Origin: PALSA-607 sp036510735
GTDB taxonomy: Bacteria > Actinomycetota > Actinomycetes > Acidothermales > Acidothermaceae
DNA length: 29,280 nucleotides
Reading direction: 5' to 3'
Assembly (NCBI GenBank): GCA_036510735.1
Contig: DATCDK010000035.1
Coordinates: 1-29,280 of the forward strand
Part shown: positions 23,738 through 29,280 of the stretch, in pieces
How positions within the stretch are numbered: position 1 is the first letter of the stretch
Layout: each line of letters starts with the position of its first letter
Notes under the pieces: model-generated
Seen by the model: the letters and a program-made list of their open reading frames with translations, nothing else
What the model was told of the DNA's origin: nothing
The model's database searches: none
Made by a program: the position numbers and the translations under genes

Positions 23738-23756
23738 GCTGTCGCGGACGCCCGCC

Positions 23757-23814
23757 CCCCGCCGTCCCGCCGTCCCCGCCTCCCGCCGTCCCGCCGTCCG
23801 TCCGTCCCCGCCTT
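23757..23814 (+). repeat. C-rich low-complexity tract
   Basis: An imperfect array of CCGTCCCG/CCGTC-like units fills the region between the TetR stop and the palindromic repeat element. The bottom strand is purine-rich over about 55 bp. No gene is seen. It may fold or slip; the function is unknown. Confidence 0.6.
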
Positions 23815-23822
23815 TCGTCCAA

Positions 23823-23863
23823 ATCCTGCGCACTTACTGCCCTCAGTGGGCAGCGTGTGCGCA
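23823..23863 (+). repeat. Palindromic repeat element, copy A
   Basis: ATCCTGCGCACTTACTGCCC, a 5-nt loop, GGGCAGC, 3 nt, then TGCGCA. Two stem segments (CTGCCC/GGGCAG and TGCGCA/TGCGCA) can pair. It lies between the convergent ends of the TetR gene and the DUF559 gene, so it could end transcription both ways. A second copy in the same orientation is at 24881-24921. Confidence 0.8.
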
Positions 23864-23879
23864 GTCTGAGGGTCGACGA

Positions 23880-24788
23880 CTAGCTGACACGCGCAGTGAG
23901 CTGGCGCACTCGCTCCAACACGGTCGACACGACCCAATCGGGGCGTTGCCGAATCTGGGTCGCCGTGAATGAGAGCAGCCCCCAGTCAGCGAGTTGTAGA
24001 AGCGCGGCTTTCTCTCTGTCGCGCTCAAAGCCTGGGCGCCGTGCATGTGTGTCGTACCCGTCGGCCTCGATAGCCAGTCGGATACCCGGCAGTGCGAAGT
24101 CGACTCGCGCGACGAACTTCCCACCCGCGGTCACGACGTACTGAGCAATTGGGTTCAGCCCGGCACGTCGCAAGAGCGCAAGGAGCTCGCGCTCAAGGAC
24201 CGACTCCAGCTTCGGATCGACACCGGCGAGCGCTCGACGCGCGAGATCGATGCCAACCGACCCGGATAGCCCGACGATGCGTGCTTCGAGTGCGTCGACA
24301 GATACCCGGCCAACTCGTAGCGCGTCGGCCATGATCCGCGACCCGGTCTCGAGTGGCAGGGTCCTGCCGAGGTCGACCAGCGTCCGAACCACGGAAGTGA
24401 CCGGGAACCCGTGGCATACGGCGATGTCTTCAGGTGCGAGCTCGGTTCGATGGATCTTTGCCCTAGGCACGTTGCGTGGAGTGCGCCCGACACGCACCGC
24501 GATGTCGAAGTAAACCGGCGGTGGCACGCCCTCTAGACCGTGCACCTTCCCAGCCATGCGGTGGCTAAGCCTCGCGCCCTCACCAGCAGCCACGAGCGCG
24601 ATCCACGCGTTCATGTCTAGCGAGCGAGCGACTCCGGCAAGGCAATAGATGCCGGCGTGACATCGCAGCCAGGTGCCTATTGCCAGCAAGTGACGGATTT
24701 GTTTTTCGGAATACCCAGCCGAGAGCGCTTGGGCGCGACTGAAGACGCCGCATTGGGCGAGTGCGATGGCGATAAGCAGAGGCTTCAT
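23880..24788 (-). CDS. AbiEi-like winged-helix plus DUF559 (Vsr-like nuclease fold) protein
   Basis: From the ATG at 24788 the protein has 302 residues. The N-terminal ~70 residues fit the AbiEi antitoxin-type winged helix (GVFSRAQALSAGYSEKQIRHLL, WLRCHAGIYCLAG). A middle region (VTSVVRTLVDLGRTLPLE) links to a C-terminal DUF559 domain with a PD-(D/E)XK-like core: D230 (RVDFALPG), E241 and D243 (AIEADG). DUF559 is related to Vsr mismatch endonucleases. The architecture is frequent in actinobacteria but, as far as I know, uncharacterised. No AbiEii nucleotidyltransferase toxin is adjacent. The gene is bracketed by two copies of a repeat element and follows a perfect 12-bp inverted repeat. No clear Shine-Dalgarno is seen. 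Confidence 0.82.
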   Translation of the reverse strand: MKPLLIAIALAQCGVFSRAQALSAGYSEKQIRHLLAIGTWLRCHAGIYCLAGVARSLDMNAWIALVAAGEGARLSHRMAGKVHGLEGVPPPVYFDIAVRVGRTPRNVPRAKIHRTELAPEDIAVCHGFPVTSVVRTLVDLGRTLPLETGSRIMADALRVGRVSVDALEARIVGLSGSVGIDLARRALAGVDPKLESVLERELLALLRRAGLNPIAQYVVTAGGKFVARVDFALPGIRLAIEADGYDTHARRPGFERDREKAALLQLADWGLLSFTATQIRQRPDWVVSTVLERVRQLTARVS

Positions 24789-24807
24789 CTCGTCAATGTC
24801 GGCGCCG

Positions 24808-24840
24808 CAGAGTGGTCGCGACCGATGTGCGACCACTCTG
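24808..24840 (-). promoter_or_regulatory. Perfect 12-bp inverted repeat upstream of the DUF559 gene
   Basis: CAGAGTGGTCGC (24808-24819) and GCGACCACTCTG (24829-24840) are exact inverted repeats with a 9-nt spacer, ending 20 bp before the ATG at 24788. AbiEi antitoxins repress their own promoters by binding inverted repeats, so this is a good operator candidate for the AbiEi-like domain. An mRNA hairpin in the leader is the alternative. Confidence 0.6.
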
Positions 24841-24880
24841 TGGATGTCCGTTGGCGAATGTGGAGAAGGTCCCGCCCCAG

Positions 24881-24921
24881 ATCCTGCGCACTTACTGCCC
24901 CGGGAGGGCAGCAGATGCGCA
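24881..24921 (+). repeat. Palindromic repeat element, copy B
   Basis: The first 20 bases are identical to copy A at 23823. GGGCAGC and TGCGCA recur at the same spacings, while the loop and 3-nt bulge differ. That pattern, stems kept and loop changed, suggests a mobile or folding repeat family. It lies in the divergent gap between the DUF559 and alpha/beta hydrolase genes. Confidence 0.8.
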
Positions 24922-25011
24922 CTCTCGCCGAGCGGGCGGGGGGCTAGGCGTTGGGGGCGCCGCGCTGGGGACAGTCGCTGTTCGCCTGAAGCTCTGCGGC
25001 AGACTGGACCC

Positions 25012-25806
25012 ATGACGATCGAAGCGGTGTCGACGACCCACACACTCACGGTGCCGGGCGTCGGTTCGGTTGAACTCACCGTCGACTCGCGCGGTGAGGG
25101 ACAGCCGTTCCTCGTGCTGCATGGCGGCGCTGGTCCGCAGTCGATGGCGCGGTTCTCGCAACTGTTGGCTGAGGCAGGCCACAACCAAGTACTCACGCCG
25201 ATTCATCCCGGGTTCGGCGGCACCACGCGGCCGGATGGGCTGGCCAGTATCGACGGTCTCGCCGCCGTCTACCGCGCGTTGCTCGACGGTCTCGACCTCG
25301 GCGACGTCACCGTCATCGGCAACTCGATTGGTGGCTGGGTTGCCGCCGAGTTGGCGCTGCTGAACTCACCGCGAGTCGGTGCGCTCGTGCTCATCGACGC
25401 GGTCGGCATCGAAGTCGACGGGCACGGCGTCGCAGATGTGTCGGCGATGACGGTTCCCGAAATCATGGCCTTGTCGTTCCGCGATCCGGCGCCGTTCCGC
25501 ATCGATCCGGCGACCCTCTCCGATGCGCAAAAAGCGGTCATGGTCGGTAACGGCGCGAGCATCGCGGTCTACACCGGCACGCCGGCGATGGCGGATCCGA
25601 CGCTGCTCGGCCGGCTGGACGACATCACCGTGCCGACGCTGGTGCTGTGGGGTGACAGCGACCGGATCGTCGACGCAGAGTACGGCCGGACCTACGCCGC
25701 CGCCGTCCGATCGGCGCGTTTCCATCTACTCCCAGGCACCGGCCACATGCCCCAGCTGGAGACCCCCGAGCTGGTGCTGAAAGCGCTGTGGTCCTCCGCC
25801 GATTAG
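25012..25806 (+). CDS. Alpha/beta hydrolase
   Basis: The 264-residue protein has the alpha/beta hydrolase landmarks: oxyanion motif LHGGAG (37-41), nucleophile elbow G103-N-S105-I-G-G, acid in LWGDSD (D215 or D217) and H245 (GTGHMPQ). The substrate is unknown; the fold covers esterases, C-C hydrolases and haloperoxidase-like enzymes. The ATG at 25012 lacks a clear ribosome binding site. A small palindrome TCTGC-G-GCAGA (24993-25003) sits 8 bp upstream. Confidence 0.9.
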   Translation: MTIEAVSTTHTLTVPGVGSVELTVDSRGEGQPFLVLHGGAGPQSMARFSQLLAEAGHNQVLTPIHPGFGGTTRPDGLASIDGLAAVYRALLDGLDLGDVTVIGNSIGGWVAAELALLNSPRVGALVLIDAVGIEVDGHGVADVSAMTVPEIMALSFRDPAPFRIDPATLSDAQKAVMVGNGASIAVYTGTPAMADPTLLGRLDDITVPTLVLWGDSDRIVDAEYGRTYAAAVRSARFHLLPGTGHMPQLETPELVLKALWSSAD

Positions 25807-25827
25807 GGTTTGCGCCCGCCGTTCAAT

Positions 25828-25844
25828 GCTTACATAATGTAAGC
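25828..25844 (+). promoter_or_regulatory. Operator and leaderless promoter of vapBC
   Basis: GCTTACAT-A-ATGTAAGC is a perfect 8-bp inverted repeat with a single central base, ending right at the ATG (25845). CATAAT (25833-25838) inside it is a near-consensus -10 placed 6 nt before the ATG. No Shine-Dalgarno can fit, so the mRNA is probably leaderless and the antitoxin binds over the -10. Confidence 0.7.
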
Positions 25845-26075
25845 ATGCCTAACGTCTTGGTGCGGGACCTCCCCGAGAATGTTCATGCACAGCTGGTAGC
25901 CCGTGCTGAAGAGCGCGGTCAGTCATTGCAGCAGTTCTTGACCGCAGAGCTCCGACGTCTTGCCGAGCGGCCTTCTATGGATGAGATTCTCTCGCGGATC
26001 GCCGCGCATAAGGGTGGCCACGTTGGCCTTGCCCAGGCTGTGCAGGACCTTGCAGCGGACCGAGACCGCGCGTGA
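25845..26075 (+). CDS. Ribbon-helix-helix antitoxin (FitA/VapB-type)
   Basis: The 76-residue protein starts at the ATG adjoining the palindrome. MPNVLVRDLPENVHAQLVAR is the FitA-like ribbon-helix-helix DNA-binding start, with RGQSLQQFLTAELRRLAE as the second helix. The C-terminal half (PSMDEILSRIAAHKGGHVGL) would wrap the toxin. The stop overlaps the GTG of the PIN toxin by 4 bp. Confidence 0.9.
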   Translation: MPNVLVRDLPENVHAQLVARAEERGQSLQQFLTAELRRLAERPSMDEILSRIAAHKGGHVGLAQAVQDLAADRDRA

Positions 26076-26467
26076 TCGTCGTCGATGCGTCGGTTCTGGC
26101 AAACGTGGTCGGCGATGATGGTGCGGATGGAGATCGCGCGCGAGCGGCAGTCGCGGGCCAGGACGTGAGTGTGCCGGATCTAGCCGACGTCGAAGTTGTG
26201 TCGGTATTGCGCCGCCGGTGGCTGGCCAAGACGATGACGGCGCGACGTTTTGCGGCTGCGATCGATGATCTGGCGATGCTGCCCGCCGACCGGTACCCCG
26301 CATCGCCGTTCATGCCCCGGGCCTACGAGCTGCGGGCGAACGTCAGCGCGTACGACGCCACCTACGTCGCGCTCGCCGAACATCTCGACTGTTCGCTGGT
26401 TACGGCAGATGCGCGGCTGGCCTCCGCTCCTGGCCCACGTTGCGCGATCACAGTCCTACGCAACTGA
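26072..26467 (+). CDS. VapC-family PIN-domain toxin
   Basis: The 131-residue protein starts GTG, overlapping the antitoxin stop. PIN residues D5 (IVVDASVLAN), E41 (DLADVEVVSVLRR), D95 (SAYDATYVALAE) and D113 (LVTADARLA) are present, as in Mg2+-dependent VapC ribonucleases. It differs clearly from the VapC at 2818-3231, so the two pairs are not duplicates. A strong hairpin follows. Confidence 0.92.
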   Translation: MIVVDASVLANVVGDDGADGDRARAAVAGQDVSVPDLADVEVVSVLRRRWLAKTMTARRFAAAIDDLAMLPADRYPASPFMPRAYELRANVSAYDATYVALAEHLDCSLVTADARLASAPGPRCAITVLRN

Positions 26468-26493
26468 CCGACAACCAGGCCCCCACCAAAAGC

Positions 26494-26535
26494 TGTCGGC
26501 CCCTGGGCGCTTAAGAAAGCGTCCGGGGGCCGACA
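26494..26535. terminator. Bidirectional hairpin terminator
   Basis: TGTCGGCCCC (26494-26503) and GGGGCCGACA (26526-26535) are exact inverted repeats, and the inside also pairs in part (GCGCTT/AAGCGT). AACTTT follows on the plus strand, and AGCTTTT follows on the minus strand. It sits between the convergent ends of vapC and the repeat-protein gene and can serve both. Confidence 0.85.
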
Positions 26536-26551
26536 ACTTTGGCTTAGCAGG

Positions 26552-26991
26552 TTACTCGGCGATCTGGGCGGAGTTCGCGGCGCTCAGCTTGATGGTGATT
26601 GGTGCGACGTCGCAGCAACTTGCGCCGCGTCGGCGGCGCTCAGCTGCACCGTCACCGGTGACACGTCGCCAGCGACCTGCGCCGCGTCCGCAGCGCTTAG
26701 CTGCACCGTCACCGGTGACACGTCGCCCGCGATCTGGGCCGCGTCGGCGGCGCTCATCTGCAGGGTCACCGGTGCGATATCGCCGGAGATCTGGGCCGCG
26801 TCGGCGGCGCTGAGCTTGGGGATCGCAGTGAACGTCGCAGCGTGGTGAGTCGTGGTGACGCGGGAGATGAGGAAGGACGCTGCTACGAGGACGGCGATGG
26901 CAACGGCAATGGCGACCGAGCGCTTCGAGCCGGTCGTGCCGGTTGAGGACGGGTTGTTGCGAACCGGACGGGTAAGTGTGGTGGCGGTCAT
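26552..26991 (-). pseudogene. Frameshifted membrane-anchored protein of 19-residue repeats
   Basis: An ATG at 26991 with AAGGAG upstream starts a frame ending early at 26584 (135 residues). Residues ~24-45 (RSVAIAVAIAVLVAASFLIS) are a membrane or signal segment. Near-identical 19-residue repeats of the form LSAADAAQIAGDVSPVTVQ start at residues 60, 79, 98 and 117. In the fourth the frame breaks: one base is missing near 26613 compared with the other copies (CGTCGCCAGC elsewhere, CGTCGCAGC here). Restoring it continues the repeat as GDVAPITIK, LSAANSAQIAE and a TAA at 26552, about 146 residues in all. The change is a real mutation or a sequencing error. The function is unknown; the protein would be exposed outside the cell. 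Confidence 0.75.
26555..26814 (-). repeat. 57-bp tandem repeats
   Basis: Units of 57 bp at 26758-26814, 26701-26757 and 26644-26700, a 56-bp unit at 26588-26643 carrying the missing base, and a partial unit at 26555-26587. They encode the 19-residue repeats. The units share runs such as CGTCGGCGGCGCTCA and CACCGGTGACACGTCGCC. Confidence 0.9.
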
Positions 26992-27049
26992 TGTGGTCTC
27001 CTTCTGGCTGGACCACCCCTGCGGTGATCGCCCTGAGTCCAAGGTCGCG

Positions 27050-27070
27050 CTAAGGAGGTAGAGCGGGCAT
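27050..27070 (-). other. Candidate six-codon leader ORF with sequestered Shine-Dalgarno
   Basis: On the minus strand AGGAGG (27083-27078) lies 7 nt before an ATG at 27070 that opens MPALPP and a TAG stop. The last codons contain CCTCCT (27058-27053), which can pair with that AGGAGG. The element sits about 59 bp upstream of the repeat-protein start, so it could act as an attenuator. It may also be a chance hairpin. Confidence 0.25.
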
Positions 27071-27093
27071 CGGGAGTCCTCCTCAGATGAGGC

Positions 27094-27108
27094 CTAGGTA
27101 GTACCTAG
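27094..27108 (-). promoter_or_regulatory. Palindrome CTAGGTA-G-TACCTAG
   Basis: This perfect 7-bp inverted repeat with a one-base centre lies between the diguanylate cyclase stop and the repeat-protein gene, both minus strand, about 100 bp before the latter's start. It is followed on the minus strand by a second small repeat, CCTCA/TGAGG. It is a probable binding site for a dimeric regulator; which one is unknown. Confidence 0.45.
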
Positions 27109-27137
27109 ATTTCCGGACGGCGGATCGGCGAGACGGC

Positions 27138-28790
27138 CTACTCGGTGACGCCGACGATCGCTGAGCGCTCCTCGCTGATGATGGCGATCTCGACGCGATT
27201 GCGGCCGGACCGTTTGGCGGTGTACAGCGCAGCGTCGGCCAGTCGTTCGAGTCGCTCGGTCGTGGCGGCGTGGTCGGGATAGACGGCGACGCCGAGGCTG
27301 GCCGTCACGACGGTGTCGGACGACGGCAAGGTGATGTCGGAGATCCCTTGCCGGATCTTCTCCGCGATGAGGGCTGCGCCGGTGACGTCTGTGTCGGGAA
27401 GCACGACGGCGAACTCCTCACCGCCGTTGCGGCCGGCGAAATCGCTGGCGCGTAGGGCCGATCTGAGCACTTCGCCGACGCTAGCGAGGGTCTGGTCACC
27501 CACGGGGTGGCCGAGCCGGTCGTTGATGTTCTTGAAGTGGTCGAGGTCGATGAGAATCAGCGCGACCGGTGTCAGAGTGCGAGCAGCCTGGGCGACCATG
27601 CGCTTCAAGGTGTCACCGACAACTCGCTTGTTGGGCAGCCCGGTGAGCGAATCCGTGGCAGCCCTGACTTCAGCGATCGCGAGGTTGCGCAGGTTGGCCA
27701 GTACGGGCGCGGCCTGACTCACCGAGTTGCTGATGCGCTGCTTATCGCTCGCGGTGCACGCTGTCGGACGGTTGACCAGCACCGACCCGATCACCTCACC
27801 GCTCACTGTTAATGGCGTGCACGTTGACGTGCCAGCGCAGTCACCGCACACGGTGCAGGTAAGCAGGCGAGGGTGTTCACCGCCCTGGTCGTTACGACGT
27901 GCCGATCGGACGGCGAGACACGCTTGTGGCTCAGCATGCTGCAGCGAGCGCACGAGCGGCGAACCCGGCGGCAGGGCGGTGACCGCCTCGAGCCGATCAG
28001 CGCTGTTGTTGCGGTTCAGCACCGTCGCGTTGGCGTCGGGAATGATGCGCTCGAGGTGTCGCTGCAGCAGCGCATGCGCTTCCTCTTCATTCTTCGCCAG
28101 CTGCAAGGTCTCGGCGAACTCCACCTGATCAGCTTCCGGCTCGGCCGACCGCCGAATCTGGCGGCGACCGATCACGTACGCGGCGAAGGTCACAACCTCT
28201 GCTAGTGCAACGGAAAGAGCAGTTATCCAAACCGTTCGGTCGTCCGTTGCCTGAGCGAGCGCTCTGCCGCGATCGGCGTCGTCCTGCTCGCGGCTGAGGA
28301 GGTCGTCCAGATGGTTACTGAGCGGCGTGTAGTCGGCGGTCAGTTTGTCGGCGAGCTCCGGTGACGGTCCCGACAGGCCGGCGATGACGCCCGGGTCCAG
28401 CACACTGCGTATTGACGCCCATTGACTGTCTAGCTGACTGATTCCCACCAGCTCGGCCTGGTCGTCGTCCGCATGCAGTCTCACGAGAGTCGCGAGACTG
28501 GCGTCGGCCGCTGGGATCGATTGCGAGTACAGGACGCCGAGTCGGCTGCGGGCGGCCGGATCGCTACTCAGCAGAATCTGCTCGCCGCTGCTGTAGATGG
28601 CATCCATCGCACGCGATGTTGTCGCCGTCGCGGTCTCTGTCGTTAACTCATCCGACACGATTCTGTCGCTGACTGCGGTGGTTGAACGCACTCCGAGGAT
28701 GCCGACGACTCCGAGCGCTGCAGTCACCAGGGCGAAGAAGACGCACAGGTAGATCAGCCCGACTTCGGCCCGCTGGGAAATGCTTCGCAT
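27138..28790 (-). CDS. Diguanylate cyclase with outside helical sensor, Cys-rich GAF-like region and GGEEF domain
   Basis: The 550-residue protein has membrane segments at ~11-33 and ~188-208 around a four-helix-bundle-type sensor. A GAF-like region (~225-365) carries C291, then C312-x2-C315-x2-C318-x5-C324 and a closing PLTVSGEVIGSVLV. The cyclase domain (~375-540) has DSLTGLPNK, LIDLDHFKNINDRLGH, the active site G456-G-E-E-F460 and the RxxD inhibitory site R447-A-S-D450 five residues before it. It should make cyclic di-GMP under product feedback. The clustered cysteines could bind metal or an Fe-S cluster and sense redox; this is inference, since similar Cys patterns occur in other GAF-GGDEF proteins. 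Confidence 0.92.
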   Translation of the reverse strand: MRSISQRAEVGLIYLCVFFALVTAALGVVGILGVRSTTAVSDRIVSDELTTETATATTSRAMDAIYSSGEQILLSSDPAARSRLGVLYSQSIPAADASLATLVRLHADDDQAELVGISQLDSQWASIRSVLDPGVIAGLSGPSPELADKLTADYTPLSNHLDDLLSREQDDADRGRALAQATDDRTVWITALSVALAEVVTFAAYVIGRRQIRRSAEPEADQVEFAETLQLAKNEEEAHALLQRHLERIIPDANATVLNRNNSADRLEAVTALPPGSPLVRSLQHAEPQACLAVRSARRNDQGGEHPRLLTCTVCGDCAGTSTCTPLTVSGEVIGSVLVNRPTACTASDKQRISNSVSQAAPVLANLRNLAIAEVRAATDSLTGLPNKRVVGDTLKRMVAQAARTLTPVALILIDLDHFKNINDRLGHPVGDQTLASVGEVLRSALRASDFAGRNGGEEFAVVLPDTDVTGAALIAEKIRQGISDITLPSSDTVVTASLGVAVYPDHAATTERLERLADAALYTAKRSGRNRVEIAIISEERSAIVGVTE

Positions 28791-28949
28791 CGAAGAGCCC
28801 TCGGCTTGTGATCAAACCCTGGGGACCCATCGGCCATCAACCACCGGATCTGAGCGACCATCGCCCGTGAACGAACGGACCTAGGTCAGGACGTCTGGTG
28901 ACGCTCTGTGACCAGATCGACAGTGCGACGGCCGGCGGACGTCGATTGG

Positions 28950-29280
28950 CTAGCCGCCGAGCGCTGCTGTGATGGCGCTTTGCACGGATGCGGACAGCGC
29001 GGTGTCGCCGCCGAAGATCTCGGCGTTGGTGATCGTTGTCTTGGCACCGGTCAGGTAGGTAGCCGTCGACGACGGCAACGTGGCTGGGGCGGTGAGCAGG
29101 ATCGGCCCGCCGGCGTGAGCCTGGTAGGCGCCGCCGCTCAGGGCGTCGGGGAACGTCACGCCGCTGGCGAGGCCGACACTTGTCGGTGCGGTGAAGATCG
29201 CGTTGGCAACCGCAACGGCGGTCGCGTAGCGGTCGGCACCTTGCAACGGAGTCGCAGCAGGATCGGCTGCGACAGCCGGA
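28950..29280 (-). CDS. Partial cell-wall-binding repeat 2 (CWB2) protein, C-terminal end
   Basis: A minus-strand frame open through the right edge ends at 28950. The ~110 visible residues contain one CWB2 repeat: GADRYATAVAVANAIF, GLASGVTFPDALSGGAYQAH, GGPILLT, IFGGDTALSASVQSAI and a terminal ALGG. CWB2 repeats bind cell-wall polymers, usually in tandem threes, in surface proteins. A TTG at 29246 is in frame but is internal to the repeat, so the true start lies outside the window. The 159 bp between this stop and the cyclase start hold nothing I can name. Confidence 0.88.
   Translation of the reverse strand, partial: PAVAADPAATPLQGADRYATAVAVANAIFTAPTSVGLASGVTFPDALSGGAYQAHAGGPILLTAPATLPSSTATYLTGAKTTITNAEIFGGDTALSASVQSAITAALGG

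Noticed and set aside
23757..23814. Small proline/arginine-rich ORF downstream of the TetR gene
   Set aside because: The sequence is a slipped C-rich repeat without a ribosome binding site, and the frames read into the palindromic repeat element.
26555..26814. CRISPR-like regular repeats
   Set aside because: The 57-bp units are contiguous with no unique spacers, and they encode protein repeats in frame; no cas genes are present.

Overview
High-GC DNA with many GTG/TTG starts, 4-bp ATGA/GTGA stop-start overlaps, apparently leaderless toxin-antitoxin promoters and a DHA2/TetR efflux pair points to an actinobacterial chromosome. I see no rRNA, tRNA, CRISPR array, IS element or phage. I cannot name the genus.

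Layout. 1-5530: a partial small gene at the left edge, an unusual membrane HD-GYP phosphodiesterase with a C-terminal cellulose-binding (CBM3-type) domain, a Phd/VapC toxin-antitoxin pair, a coiled-coil protein of unknown role and a HAMP-GGDEF diguanylate cyclase. 5799-7509: an Asp-box (BNR) beta-propeller gene overlapping a MoaD/ThiS-like ubiquitin-fold gene, then a small acidic protein. 7519-20133: an aerobic carbon monoxide oxidation and molybdenum-cofactor island. Its rightward arm is coxM-coxS-coxL (form I, active-site motif AYACSFR), an XdhC-YHS fusion, a MocA-type cytidylyltransferase, coxD, coxG and coxE. The divergent leftward arm is xdhC, a 34-codon small ORF, ctaG-like and moaA. A LysR regulator and moaD close the island from the opposite strand. 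20318-23737: an NADP-dependent oxidoreductase, then a DHA2 efflux transporter and TetR repressor behind three GGAG-N7-CTCC inverted repeats. 23738-24921: an AbiEi-like/DUF559 gene bracketed by two direct copies of an imperfect-palindrome repeat and preceded by a perfect 12-bp inverted repeat. 25012-29280: an alpha/beta hydrolase, a VapBC pair, a frameshifted membrane protein of 19-residue repeats, a second diguanylate cyclase with a Cys-rich GAF-like region and the end of a CWB2 cell-wall-binding protein.

How it fits together. The central island supplies the CO dehydrogenase subunits, the maturation factors that load the Mo/Cu/cytosine-dinucleotide cofactor (CoxD, CoxE, XdhC proteins, MocA), early Moco synthesis (MoaA, MoaD), a membrane recruiter (CoxG) and an oxidase-assembly protein (CtaG-like). 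This suggests coupling of CO oxidation to a respiratory chain. The outer parts hold three c-di-GMP turnover proteins, two toxin-antitoxin pairs and several repeat-bearing loci. The least ordinary items are the HD-GYP/CBM3 protein, the coupled small ORF between xdhC and ctaG, the repeat-flanked DUF559 gene, the three-operator efflux promoter and the frameshifted 19-residue-repeat protein.
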